Below are positions 26,286-34,448 of a DNA stretch of 64,000 nt, one piece after another. How positions within the stretch are numbered: position 1 is the stretch's first letter; the number at the start of each line of letters is the position of its first letter. Made by a program: the position numbers and the translations under genes. The notes below the pieces were generated by a model. That model searched no databases, was not told the origin of the DNA, and was given only the letters and a program-made list of their open reading frames with translations. Source of the stretch: Fibrobacter sp. UWB11 (lineage in GTDB: Bacteria; Fibrobacterota; Fibrobacteria; Fibrobacterales; Fibrobacteraceae); contig NZ_FSRT01000001.1 of assembly GCF_900143015.1 (NCBI RefSeq), forward strand, positions 930,001 through 994,000, in the 5' to 3' direction.

Positions 26286-26876
26286 ATGTTTAAAATTGGC
26301 GTCATGGCTTCCGGCGGTGGAAGCAACTTCAAAGCGATTATTGAACGCATTGGCGAGGGTGACCTCGAAGCCCAGTGCAAGTTTTTGATTACGAACAACG
26401 CGGGTTGTGGTGCTGTGCATCATGCCGAAGAATTCGGAATCCCGGTGCATCATATTTCGGGTAAGACTCATCCCGATCAGGCTGCGTACGAAGCAGCTAT
26501 GCTTGAAGTTCTCGACAAGTACGATGTGGACCTTTTGATTTTGGCGGGGTACATGAAGGCGCTCCCGCTTTGCATGCTCCAGCGTATGCCGGACCGCATT
26601 TTGAATATTCACCCGTCTCTGTTGCCGAAATTTGGCGGTAAGGGCTTCTTTGGACATCACGTTCACGAAGCTGTGCTTGCCGCTCATGAAACGGAATCTG
26701 GCCCGACGGTGCATCTCGTAAGTGAAGAAATCGATCGCGGTCGCATCTTGGCGCAGACCAAAGTTCCTGTTTTGCCGGATGACACGCCCGACACGCTTGC
26801 CGCCCGCGTCCTCGTGCAAGAACACGCTTTGTACTGGAAGACTATTAAGGAATACGCGGCCTCGCTTGGTCTATGA
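26286..26876 (+). CDS. purN: Phosphoribosylglycinamide formyltransferase
   Basis: This 196-residue enzyme of purine synthesis transfers a formyl group from 10-formyl-tetrahydrofolate to GAR. It starts KIGVMASGGGSNFKAII (phosphate-binding loop), has the catalytic NIHPSLLPKFGGKGFFG (Asn and His) and the later Asp in VSEEIDRGRILAQ. The length is typical for PurN. It is the first gene of a two-gene unit with rnhB; its TGA overlaps the rnhB ATG (ATGA). Other purine genes are not in the window. Confidence 0.95.
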   Translation: MFKIGVMASGGGSNFKAIIERIGEGDLEAQCKFLITNNAGCGAVHHAEEFGIPVHHISGKTHPDQAAYEAAMLEVLDKYDVDLLILAGYMKALPLCMLQRMPDRILNIHPSLLPKFGGKGFFGHHVHEAVLAAHETESGPTVHLVSEEIDRGRILAQTKVPVLPDDTPDTLAARVLVQEHALYWKTIKEYAASLGL

Positions 26877-27694
26877 AATTCAAACTGCCCGCATTTTTGG
26901 AAAACATTGAATCCCCGGTAGAAGGGGAGGTGGCGCTGCGCAAGTATGCCGCAAATCCGTTGGCATATAGCGGCGATGGTACGCTGGACTTGTTTTCGTC
27001 TGCGGGGAATGTTGCTGGTAACAGCTCCGCAATTGTAGTCGGCATTGACGAAGTCGGGCGTGGACCGCTCGCGGGTCCTGTTGTCGCTTGTGCAGCAGTG
27101 CTCAAAACTCCCGATGCGCTCTTGACGCTGAATGATTCCAAAAAGCTTTCTCGCCTCAAACGTGAAGCGATGTTTGATGCGGTAAAGGATGCTTGTGCAT
27201 GCTATGCGATTGCTAGCGCGAGTGTCGAAGAAATTGACGAGATCAACATTCTCGAAGCGGACTTCTTGGCAATGCGTCGTGCTTTGCAAGCTCTTGGATT
27301 CCCGGGCTTGAACGAATCCGCTCCTGAAATCCCCATCGAAGTTAAAGGCTCTTTTGCTGAAGTTGCACAGACTTGTCGCCCCGGATTTATTCCGGGGTCG
27401 CCATCTTGTCCTAAAATTTTAATCGCCGTCGACGGCAATCTTAAAATCGACAAAATGCCGCAAAACATCCAGATGCCCATCGTCAAAGGCGATGGACGAA
27501 TTGCGAGTATCTCTGCTGCATCGATTCTCGCGAAAGTCTTCCGTGACCGATATATGGATAAATTAGAAGAACTTTATCCAGGATACGGCTTCGACAAGCA
27601 TGCCGGTTATGGCACCAAAGCTCACCTCGACGCCATCCGCCGCCAAGGCTTCACGCCTGCCCACCGTAAAAGCTTCCATCCCAAAAGCTTGTAG
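26873..27694 (+). CDS. rnhB: Ribonuclease HII with an in-frame repeat insertion
   Basis: The protein is 273 residues, clearly longer than the usual 200-220. The catalytic core is intact: VVGIDEVGRGPLAGPVVACAAVL (Asp-Glu pair, about 60-82), LNDSKKLSRLKREAMF, ASVEEIDEINILEADFLAM and the later IAVDGN. It removes RNA from RNA-DNA hybrids. The extra length comes from an N-terminal extension of about 55 residues and a loop before IAVDGN. That loop includes residues 167-180, encoded by bases 27372-27411, a copy of the intergenic CCCCGGATTTATTCCGGGG palindrome. The start codon overlaps purN. Confidence 0.92.
   Translation: MKFKLPAFLENIESPVEGEVALRKYAANPLAYSGDGTLDLFSSAGNVAGNSSAIVVGIDEVGRGPLAGPVVACAAVLKTPDALLTLNDSKKLSRLKREAMFDAVKDACACYAIASASVEEIDEINILEADFLAMRRALQALGFPGLNESAPEIPIEVKGSFAEVAQTCRPGFIPGSPSCPKILIAVDGNLKIDKMPQNIQMPIVKGDGRIASISAASILAKVFRDRYMDKLEELYPGYGFDKHAGYGTKAHLDAIRRQGFTPAHRKSFHPKSL
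27372..27411 (+). repeat. Palindromic repeat inside rnhB
   Basis: GTCGCCCCGGATTTATTCCG and the bases after it match the intergenic copy at 27766-27800 almost base for base. It is read as CRPGFIPGSPSC without breaking the frame. Confidence 0.85.
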
Positions 27695-27702
27695 CGTTTT
27701 CT

Positions 27703-27903
27703 ATTGCGTCATTCTGAGGGTGTACCCATTACGTCATTCTGACGTTGTCACCTTGGCCTGCTTACTGTCTCCCCGGATTTATTCCGGGGTCACCTTCTTG
27801 AGAGAACTTGGCGTTTACAATCATTTATGAAAAGAACATACAAAAACAGGTGATTCCGGCATCCTTCGACTTTCGCTCAGGACGGGCTCCGGCCGGAATG
27901 ACA
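27703..27903. repeat. Intergenic palindromic repeats downstream of rnhB
   Basis: The stretch contains GTCATTCTGA twice (about 27706 and 27734), the CCCCGGATTTATTCCGGGG palindrome with GTCACCTTCTTG (27766-27800), and a longer inverted repeat GATTCCGGC...GCCGGAATGAC (27850-27903) around TCCTTCGACTTTCGCTCAGG. No gene is visible. Confidence 0.7.
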
Positions 27904-27992
27904 TTGTAATAGGTGCAGTTCTTGCATTCCCCCTAGCATTCCCGGCGCATTCTTCGCGTTCTCAGCGTGTTTTCCTGCGGCGTATAAAAACA

Positions 27993-28022
27993 GAAAAGGC
28001 CAGTCTTTCGACTGACCTTTTC
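27993..28022 (-). terminator. Terminator of the tRNA gene
   Basis: AAAAGGCCAGTC-TTTC-GACTGACCTTTT is a 12-bp stem with one G-U/A-C irregularity. On the minus strand it lies directly downstream of the tRNA and is followed by TTTTTA. Confidence 0.75.
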
Positions 28023-28025
28023 TTC

Positions 28026-28099
<74 letters not shown>

Positions 28100-28128
28100 G
28101 TTTTGTTGTCTTCTCTCGTTGACGGGCA

Positions 28129-28158
28129 CAAATATAGATTAATCAAAAATAATGTCAA
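28129..28158 (-). promoter_or_regulatory. Promoter of tRNA-Arg: TTGACA, 16 bases, TATATTTG
   Basis: On the minus strand a perfect -35 TTGACA (28153-28158) is 16 bases from TATATTTG (28129-28136). Transcription would start about 25 bases before the tRNA. This ties the TATATTTG element to housekeeping transcription. Confidence 0.75.
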
Positions 28159-28202
28159 GGGTAAAGGGCAAAAAAAATGAAATTTTTTGAAAAAAGTTTC
28201 GC

Positions 28203-28244
28203 GCATTCCCATTTTGACCGTTTGCATTCTCGTTTTGACCATTC
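28203..28244 (+). repeat. Two 21-bp tandem repeats upstream of the PBP1A gene
   Basis: GCATTCCCATTTTGACCGTT and the next base are followed immediately by a second 21-mer with four substitutions. The rest of the region from 28100 to 28345 is AT-rich and holds only the two promoters. Confidence 0.6.
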
Positions 28245-28315
28245 GCAATCGCTTATACCCCCTATTTAACCCCTAATTGCGATCCCCTATAATTGAATAG
28301 ATTTCGTTCTTTAGC

Positions 28316-28323
28316 TATTTTTG
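28316..28323 (+). promoter_or_regulatory. -10 element TATTTTTG for the PBP1A gene
   Basis: TATTTTTG predicts a start near 28329, leaving a leader of about 17 bases before the ATG at 28346. Confidence 0.4.
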
Positions 28324-28345
28324 TCCCCAAACTTTTTTAGTGTTG

Positions 28346-30742
28346 ATGAAAATGAATAAGTTCAAAGCTTTCATGAAGATTTTAGGCTCGGCCATCAAGA
28401 AGTATGGTTCCATTGCTTGGCAGAAAATTTGGAACGTATTGAAAATTGCGTTCGCAAACAAGGTTTTCCGCTGGTTCTTTATTCTGATGTGCCCAATTAT
28501 TTTGGCCTTTATTGCTGCTCTTATCGTCTATATCCATTACTCGCCGGAACTGCCGTCGCTCTCGCAGTTGGAACAGATCAATCCGCGCCTTGTGACGAAT
28601 ATCTATGATAAGGATGGTCAAATTGCTCACGAATATTTCGTGGAACGCCGTGAATGGACTTCAATCGATTCGATTCCGCAAAAGGCAATCCAAGCCGTAA
28701 TGGCGACCGAAGACCGCGCTTTCTATAAGCATTGGGGCATGAACGTTTGGGCGATTCCTTCGGCAATTATCGAAAGTGCCGTGTCTGGCAATAAACTTCG
28801 CGGTGCATCGACCTTGACGCAGCAGCTCACCAAGCTTCTGTTCCTCACGCCGGAACGTTCCCTTTCCCGTAAGATCAAGGAAATGATGACGGCTATTCGA
28901 ATTGAACAGACCTACACGAAGGAAGAAATTCTCGAGTTCTACATGAACGAAGTTTACCTCGCAGGCGGTAATTACGGTTTCCAGGCTGCAGGCAAGTACT
29001 ACTTTGGCAAGCCGCTCGATAGTCTTTCTATCCCGGAATATGCTGTGCTCGCCGGTATGTTGCAGCGCCCTGAAACGTATCGTCCGGACCGTCATCCAAA
29101 GAATTCTCTCCGTCGTCGTAACACTGTTCTTTTCGCCATGTACGATGCAGGCTATATCACTCGCGATGAATACCACAAGTATGTGAGTACTCCGATTGAA
29201 CTAGCCAAGAAGGAAGAAGTTACCGGGAATGGTCTTTATTTCTTCGAAGAAATACGCAAGTATATGGAGAAGAAGTACGGCGAAAACTCGCTCTATGCTG
29301 ATGGTGTGTCCGTCTACAGTACGATTGATCCGGATATCCAGGCATTCCTCGATAGCGTAGCCTATGCTCAGGTCGAAAGGGTCCGTCGCCGTATCAAGTA
29401 CCGCGCTACCCGCAGGCTCCAGCTTACCAAGAAGTATGGCATGCCTGAAGATAGCGTTGTCGCTCATTTCGATAGTGTCTATACCCTCTTTAAGAAGGAA
29501 TACCTTTCTGCAGATACAGTGAAAAATAGACGCGGTCAGTTTACCCGTTTCCCGGACAGTATCCGTTATCATCATGCAGAAGTTGCTGCTATTATCATTG
29601 AAAACGAGACGGGTGCAATTCGAGCCATGGTGGGCGGAAGTGACTTTAACAAGTCCAAGTGGAACCGCGCTGTGCAGTCTTTGCGCCAGCCGGGTTCTTC
29701 GTTCAAGCCGATTGTTTACTCGACCGCCATGGACAACGGTGCTAGCCCGTGCGACTCCGTGAATGACCAGCCGGTGACAATCCCGGATCCGGATGACAAG
29801 AACCCGAACAAGGTTTGGCGCCCGGGTAACTTTGAACATGATTTCGAAGGAATGATGACGCTCCGTCGTGCTCTTTACAAGTCCAAGAACTTGCCTGCCA
29901 TTTTGACCGGCATGAAGTATGGTCTCAGCAACGTGGTGAACTATGCCCGCAAGTTCGGCATCAAACGTGCTCCGTTGCAGGCTGTTCCGAGCTTGGCTCT
30001 CGGTTCTGTGGGTGCAACGCTCATGGAAATGACTTCTGCTTACACGGTATTCCCGAACGGCGGTAACCGCATCGAACCGTACATGATTGAATCTATCGTG
30101 GACCGTAATGGTGAAGTTCTCGAAAAGAATTCAAAGGTTGAACACGAAGTGTTGCGGCCGGCATCGGCTTACTTGATGGTCGATATGCTTAAGGACGTGA
30201 ACGTTCGTGGTACGGCTGGCCGTGTCTGGGCTTCTGGTTTCCGCCATCCGAGCGGTGGTAAGACCGGTACGACCAACGACTACACGGATACTTGGTACAT
30301 CGGCTTTACCAAACAGTACACGATGGGTGTCTGGGTGGGGTCCGATACTCCGGGGACCATGGGTGCCGGTCATACGGGTACCGAAGACGCTCTTCCGATT
30401 TGGATGGCTACGATGGCTAGGTTACACAAGGATTTGCCGAAGCTTCCGTTCCCGGTCCCGCCTGGCGTGATTAGCCGTGGCATTTGTAATCATACGGGTC
30501 TTGTTGCGGGCGAGTTCTGCTCTGAAAAGTCTTACTGCCTTTATACGGCGGGGTATGGTCCGACGGAACGTTGCGATGGTAACCACTTCAGTTCTCAGAC
30601 AAAGTCTGCTGATAACGCTACTTTGTTCAGCAACAAGGGTGTTGTCGAAAACAACCGCTACGAAGCTCCGCAGCCCAAGAAAAAGAAGGGTAAGAAGGAA
30701 CCTGAGCCGCAGCCCAAGCGCAATACAAGAAAGATGTTCTAA
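28346..30742 (+). CDS. mrcA: Class A penicillin-binding protein 1A
   Basis: This bifunctional peptidoglycan synthase is about 798 residues long. A membrane anchor near residues 36-60 precedes the GT51 glycosyltransferase domain, with ATEDRAFYKHWG (catalytic Glu about 122), RGASTLTQQLTKLLFL and RKIKEMMTAIRIEQTYTKEEILEFYMNEVYLAGGNYG. The transpeptidase domain has SxxK in PGSSFKPIVY (Ser about 451), SxN in KSKNLPA and KTGTT (about 639). The C terminus is a Lys-rich tail (PKKKKGKKE). Starts at GTG 28340, ATG 28346 and ATG 28352 are all possible; none has a good ribosome site. The gene is followed by a terminator. Confidence 0.93.
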   Translation: MKMNKFKAFMKILGSAIKKYGSIAWQKIWNVLKIAFANKVFRWFFILMCPIILAFIAALIVYIHYSPELPSLSQLEQINPRLVTNIYDKDGQIAHEYFVERREWTSIDSIPQKAIQAVMATEDRAFYKHWGMNVWAIPSAIIESAVSGNKLRGASTLTQQLTKLLFLTPERSLSRKIKEMMTAIRIEQTYTKEEILEFYMNEVYLAGGNYGFQAAGKYYFGKPLDSLSIPEYAVLAGMLQRPETYRPDRHPKNSLRRRNTVLFAMYDAGYITRDEYHKYVSTPIELAKKEEVTGNGLYFFEEIRKYMEKKYGENSLYADGVSVYSTIDPDIQAFLDSVAYAQVERVRRRIKYRATRRLQLTKKYGMPEDSVVAHFDSVYTLFKKEYLSADTVKNRRGQFTRFPDSIRYHHAEVAAIIIENETGAIRAMVGGSDFNKSKWNRAVQSLRQPGSSFKPIVYSTAMDNGASPCDSVNDQPVTIPDPDDKNPNKVWRPGNFEHDFEGMMTLRRALYKSKNLPAILTGMKYGLSNVVNYARKFGIKRAPLQAVPSLALGSVGATLMEMTSAYTVFPNGGNRIEPYMIESIVDRNGEVLEKNSKVEHEVLRPASAYLMVDMLKDVNVRGTAGRVWASGFRHPSGGKTGTTNDYTDTWYIGFTKQYTMGVWVGSDTPGTMGAGHTGTEDALPIWMATMARLHKDLPKLPFPVPPGVISRGICNHTGLVAGEFCSEKSYCLYTAGYGPTERCDGNHFSSQTKSADNATLFSNKGVVENNRYEAPQPKKKKGKKEPEPQPKRNTRKMF

Positions 30743-30744
30743 TT

Positions 30745-30779
30745 GAGTTACTAGTTATTAGTTGCTAGTTACTAGTCAA
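30745..30779 (+). repeat. Degenerate 7-bp tandem repeat (TAGTTAC)
   Basis: Five consecutive heptamers: GAGTTAC, TAGTTAT, TAGTTGC, TAGTTAC, TAGTCAA. They lie directly after the PBP1A stop codon. Confidence 0.8.
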
Positions 30780-30786
30780 GATTTGA

Positions 30787-30811
30787 AGGAGCCTGTGCGG
30801 CTCCTTTTTTT
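30787..30811 (+). terminator. Terminator of the PBP1A gene
   Basis: AGGAGCC-TGTGC-GGCTCCT is a 7-bp stem followed by nine T residues. Confidence 0.9.
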
Positions 30812-30895
30812 TTGTGTGCGTGATATTATGCGGGACCGTCGTTGCGGGCGGTCTATTTGTTTTGCATTGTCATCCGCATCTTCCATGAAAACACA

Positions 30896-30928
30896 AAAAA
30901 TCCCGAGCTCGTGAGAGTCGGGATTTTA
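30896..30928 (-). terminator. Terminator of groESL
   Basis: On the minus strand AATCCCGA and TCGGGATT pair and are followed by TTTTTT. A second GC-only hairpin (GCGCGC arms, 30955-30975) lies between it and the groEL stop codon. Confidence 0.85.
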
Positions 30929-30981
30929 GTGGAGTTAGAATATGAAATTCTAGGCCGCGCGCAGTTTCGCGCGCGTTTATA

Positions 30982-32631
<1,650 letters not shown>

Positions 32632-32641
32632 TTAAAATTCT

Positions 32642-32676
32642 TTGGTTGTTGGTCATTAGTCATTGGTCATCGGACC
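32642..32676 (-). repeat. Degenerate 7-bp tandem repeat between groES and groEL, arm 1
   Basis: Five heptamers of the TTGGTCA/TTAGTCA type. The tract is roughly complementary to arm 2 at 32707-32741. Confidence 0.75.
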
Positions 32677-32706
32677 TTGTAATCGCGGCTTTGCCACCTA
32701 ACTGAA

Positions 32707-32741
32707 ACTAGTGACTATTGACCATTGACTAGCTACTACAG
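32707..32741 (-). repeat. Degenerate 7-bp tandem repeat between groES and groEL, arm 2
   Basis: Five heptamers: ACTAGTG, ACTATTG, ACCATTG, ACTAGCT, ACTACAG. They reach into the last codons and stop of groES. With arm 1 they could form a hairpin in the groESL mRNA. Confidence 0.75.
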
Positions 32742-33017
32742 AGTAGCGATAACGTCGGATTCCTTAACGATGAGGAAGTTTTCTCCGTCGACGGTGACTT
32801 CAGTACCACTGTACTTGCCATAAAGCACCACGTCGCCAACCTTGACTTCCATGGCAACGACTTCGCCCTTGTCGTTCTTGCGACCCGGACCTACGGCCAC
32901 GACCTTACCCTGCATCGGCTTTTCCTTTGCATTATCCGGAATGAAGAGACCGGAGGAGGTCTTCTGTTCGGCTTCAGCCGGCTTGACAACGATTCGATCT
33001 GCTAAAGGCTTGATCAT
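32736..33017 (-). CDS. groES: Co-chaperonin GroES (10 kDa)
   Basis: From the ATG at 33017 the product is 93 residues: [43 protein letters not shown], the mobile loop falling in [12 protein letters not shown], then [17 protein letters not shown]. It caps the GroEL ring. GAGGATAAAAATA precedes this ATG; the longer open frame back to 33119 has no ribosome site and no similarity. It is the first gene of groES-groEL. No CIRCE-type inverted repeat (TTAGCACTC) is present. Confidence 0.96.
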   Translation of the reverse strand: MIKPLADRIVVKPAEAEQKTSSGLFIPDNAKEKPMQGKVVAVGPGRKNDKGEVVAMEVKVGDVVLYGKYSGTEVTVDGENFLIVKESDVIATL

Positions 33018-33399
33018 TATTTTTATCCTCTTTTGGGCTTTTGCCCAGTTAAATTGCTTGGCCCAATTGATTGTTGGAGTTGTTCCAAATTGGACCATCT
33101 TTTTTGTTTCGCCCCTCATGAAGCAATTTCCGTGCCAAAAACCAAATCATATATATTAGGGGTATTCGTGGGTGAGATTCTCACTGAAGTGTCTATTTTT
33201 GAAACGGGATTGGTTTTACAAGATATGGATGTTTAAAAATGAAACTGGAAGCTGTGTTTTTGCCATAGAACGAATTTTGTAATAAAAACGGCTGATTGTT
33301 TGTCTAGAATGATGTGAATCGTGTTTTTTTTTTACGTTTTTTTTATCTTTTGCTTCTACGTAAGGGTGTTTGAATACACTAAAAAAAAAGGTTTTTTGA
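33018..33399. promoter_or_regulatory. Divergent control region of groESL and the 33400 gene
   Basis: This 382-base region holds a perfect 13-base palindrome GTGAGATTCTCAC at 33172-33184, some 30 bases upstream (minus strand) of an AT-rich TATATATGATTTG stretch (about 33146-33158) that may be the groES -10 region. Smaller inverted repeats (TTGGGCTTTTGCCCA near 33035; TTGGCCCAATTG near 33059) lie in the groES leader. On the plus strand TATCTTTT at 33344-33351 may drive the nucleotidyltransferase gene. Confidence 0.4.
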
Positions 33400-34320
33400 A
33401 TGAAAATTGTTCTTCCTGTTGCTGGCAATGGCGTACGCCTTCGTCCATATACGGAAAATCTTCCTAAGTGCTTGCTTCCTGTAGCTGGTAAGACGATCTT
33501 GGATTGGATTGTCGATGATACTCTTTTTTTAAAGCCATCCGAAACGATTTTTATAACGGGATATAAAGCTCCGGTTGTTGATGAATTTTTGAAGCAGAAA
33601 ACCTCATGGGGTGCTGTTCGTACGGTGATTCAATCCAATCCTCAGGGCTTGGGTGAAGCTATCAGCCTTGCGCTTCCGTATGTGAATGACGATGAACCTC
33701 TTTTGATTATTCTTGGTGATACGCTTTTTGAGGCTGACTTGTCTATTCTCGAAAAGGCGACGGAAAATATTCTCTATACGTTCAAGGTCGAAGATCCTAA
33801 GCGTTTTGGAGTCGCCGTAACGAATGGAGACGGGCTTATTGAACGTCTCGTGGAAAAGCCGCAGGAATTCGTTTCGGACGAAGCTATAGTTGGAATTTAT
33901 TACATCAAGGATGTCAAGGTGCTCAAGGAAGCTTTGGGATACCTCATGCAGAATGATATCCGCACCAAGGGCGAATTCCAGTTGACGGATGCGCTTGAAC
34001 GCATGATTGAGGGCGGCTGCAAGTTCCGTACCGCTCCGGTTCAAAAGTGGCTGGATTGTGGCCTTGTTGAAACCTTGCTTTCTACGAATGCGCACATTCT
34101 TAAACGTAGTGCAGAAAAGATTCCGCAGTTCGAAGGGTCTGAAATTATCGAACCGTGCCACATCGGCAAGAACGTAGTTATCAAGAATTCCAAGGTCGGT
34201 CCTGATGTGTCGGTTGGGGATAATTGCATCATCGAAAATTCTGAAGTCAGCAATGCCATTCTTTGGGATGGTGTGAATGTTACAAACCAGAAAGTTGCGG
34301 GTACTGTAATTCACGAATAA
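33400..34320 (+). CDS. Sugar-1-phosphate nucleotidyltransferase
   Basis: The 306-residue protein has the nucleotidyltransferase opening VLPVAGNGVRLRPYTENLPKCLLPVAGKTILDWIVDD (GxGxRLxPxT and PKxLLPVxxK), the metal-binding ILGDTLFEADL, VEKPQE, and the DCG motif in QKWLDCGLVETLL. The C-terminal 60 residues are hexapeptide-like repeats (CHIGKNVVIKNSKVGPDVSVGDNCII). It makes an NDP-sugar, most likely from glucose-1-phosphate; dTTP, UTP and ATP users cannot be told apart here. It is transcribed alone and ends at a terminator. The N-terminal GNG replaces the more usual GxG(T/S)R context. Confidence 0.88.
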   Translation: MKIVLPVAGNGVRLRPYTENLPKCLLPVAGKTILDWIVDDTLFLKPSETIFITGYKAPVVDEFLKQKTSWGAVRTVIQSNPQGLGEAISLALPYVNDDEPLLIILGDTLFEADLSILEKATENILYTFKVEDPKRFGVAVTNGDGLIERLVEKPQEFVSDEAIVGIYYIKDVKVLKEALGYLMQNDIRTKGEFQLTDALERMIEGGCKFRTAPVQKWLDCGLVETLLSTNAHILKRSAEKIPQFEGSEIIEPCHIGKNVVIKNSKVGPDVSVGDNCIIENSEVSNAILWDGVNVTNQKVAGTVIHE

Positions 34321-34377
34321 TTTTTGAAAGAGCATCGCGCAAGATTGCGCGGCTCGCTCAATTTGCAATTAAAAAAA

Positions 34378-34405
34378 GGACATCGCTTAGCGATGCCCTT
34401 TTTCT
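34378..34405 (+). terminator. Terminator after the nucleotidyltransferase gene
   Basis: GGACATCGC and GCGATGCCC form a stem closed by TTA and followed by TTTTT. An additional hairpin CGCGCAA-GA-TTGCGCG lies just upstream (34336-34352). Confidence 0.8.
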
Positions 34406-34437
34406 CTAGTAACTATTAACTCCGTAACTAGTAACTG
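34405..34437 (+). repeat. Degenerate 7-bp tandem repeat (AGTAACT)
   Basis: Heptamers AGTAACT, ATTAACT, (C)CGTAACT and AGTAACT lie between the terminator and the end of the AsmA-like gene. Confidence 0.7.
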
Positions 34438-34448
34438 TGCCTCCGGCG

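Noticed and set aside
33018-33399. CIRCE element before groES
   Set aside because: No TTAGCACTC/GAGTGCTAA pair is present on either strand.
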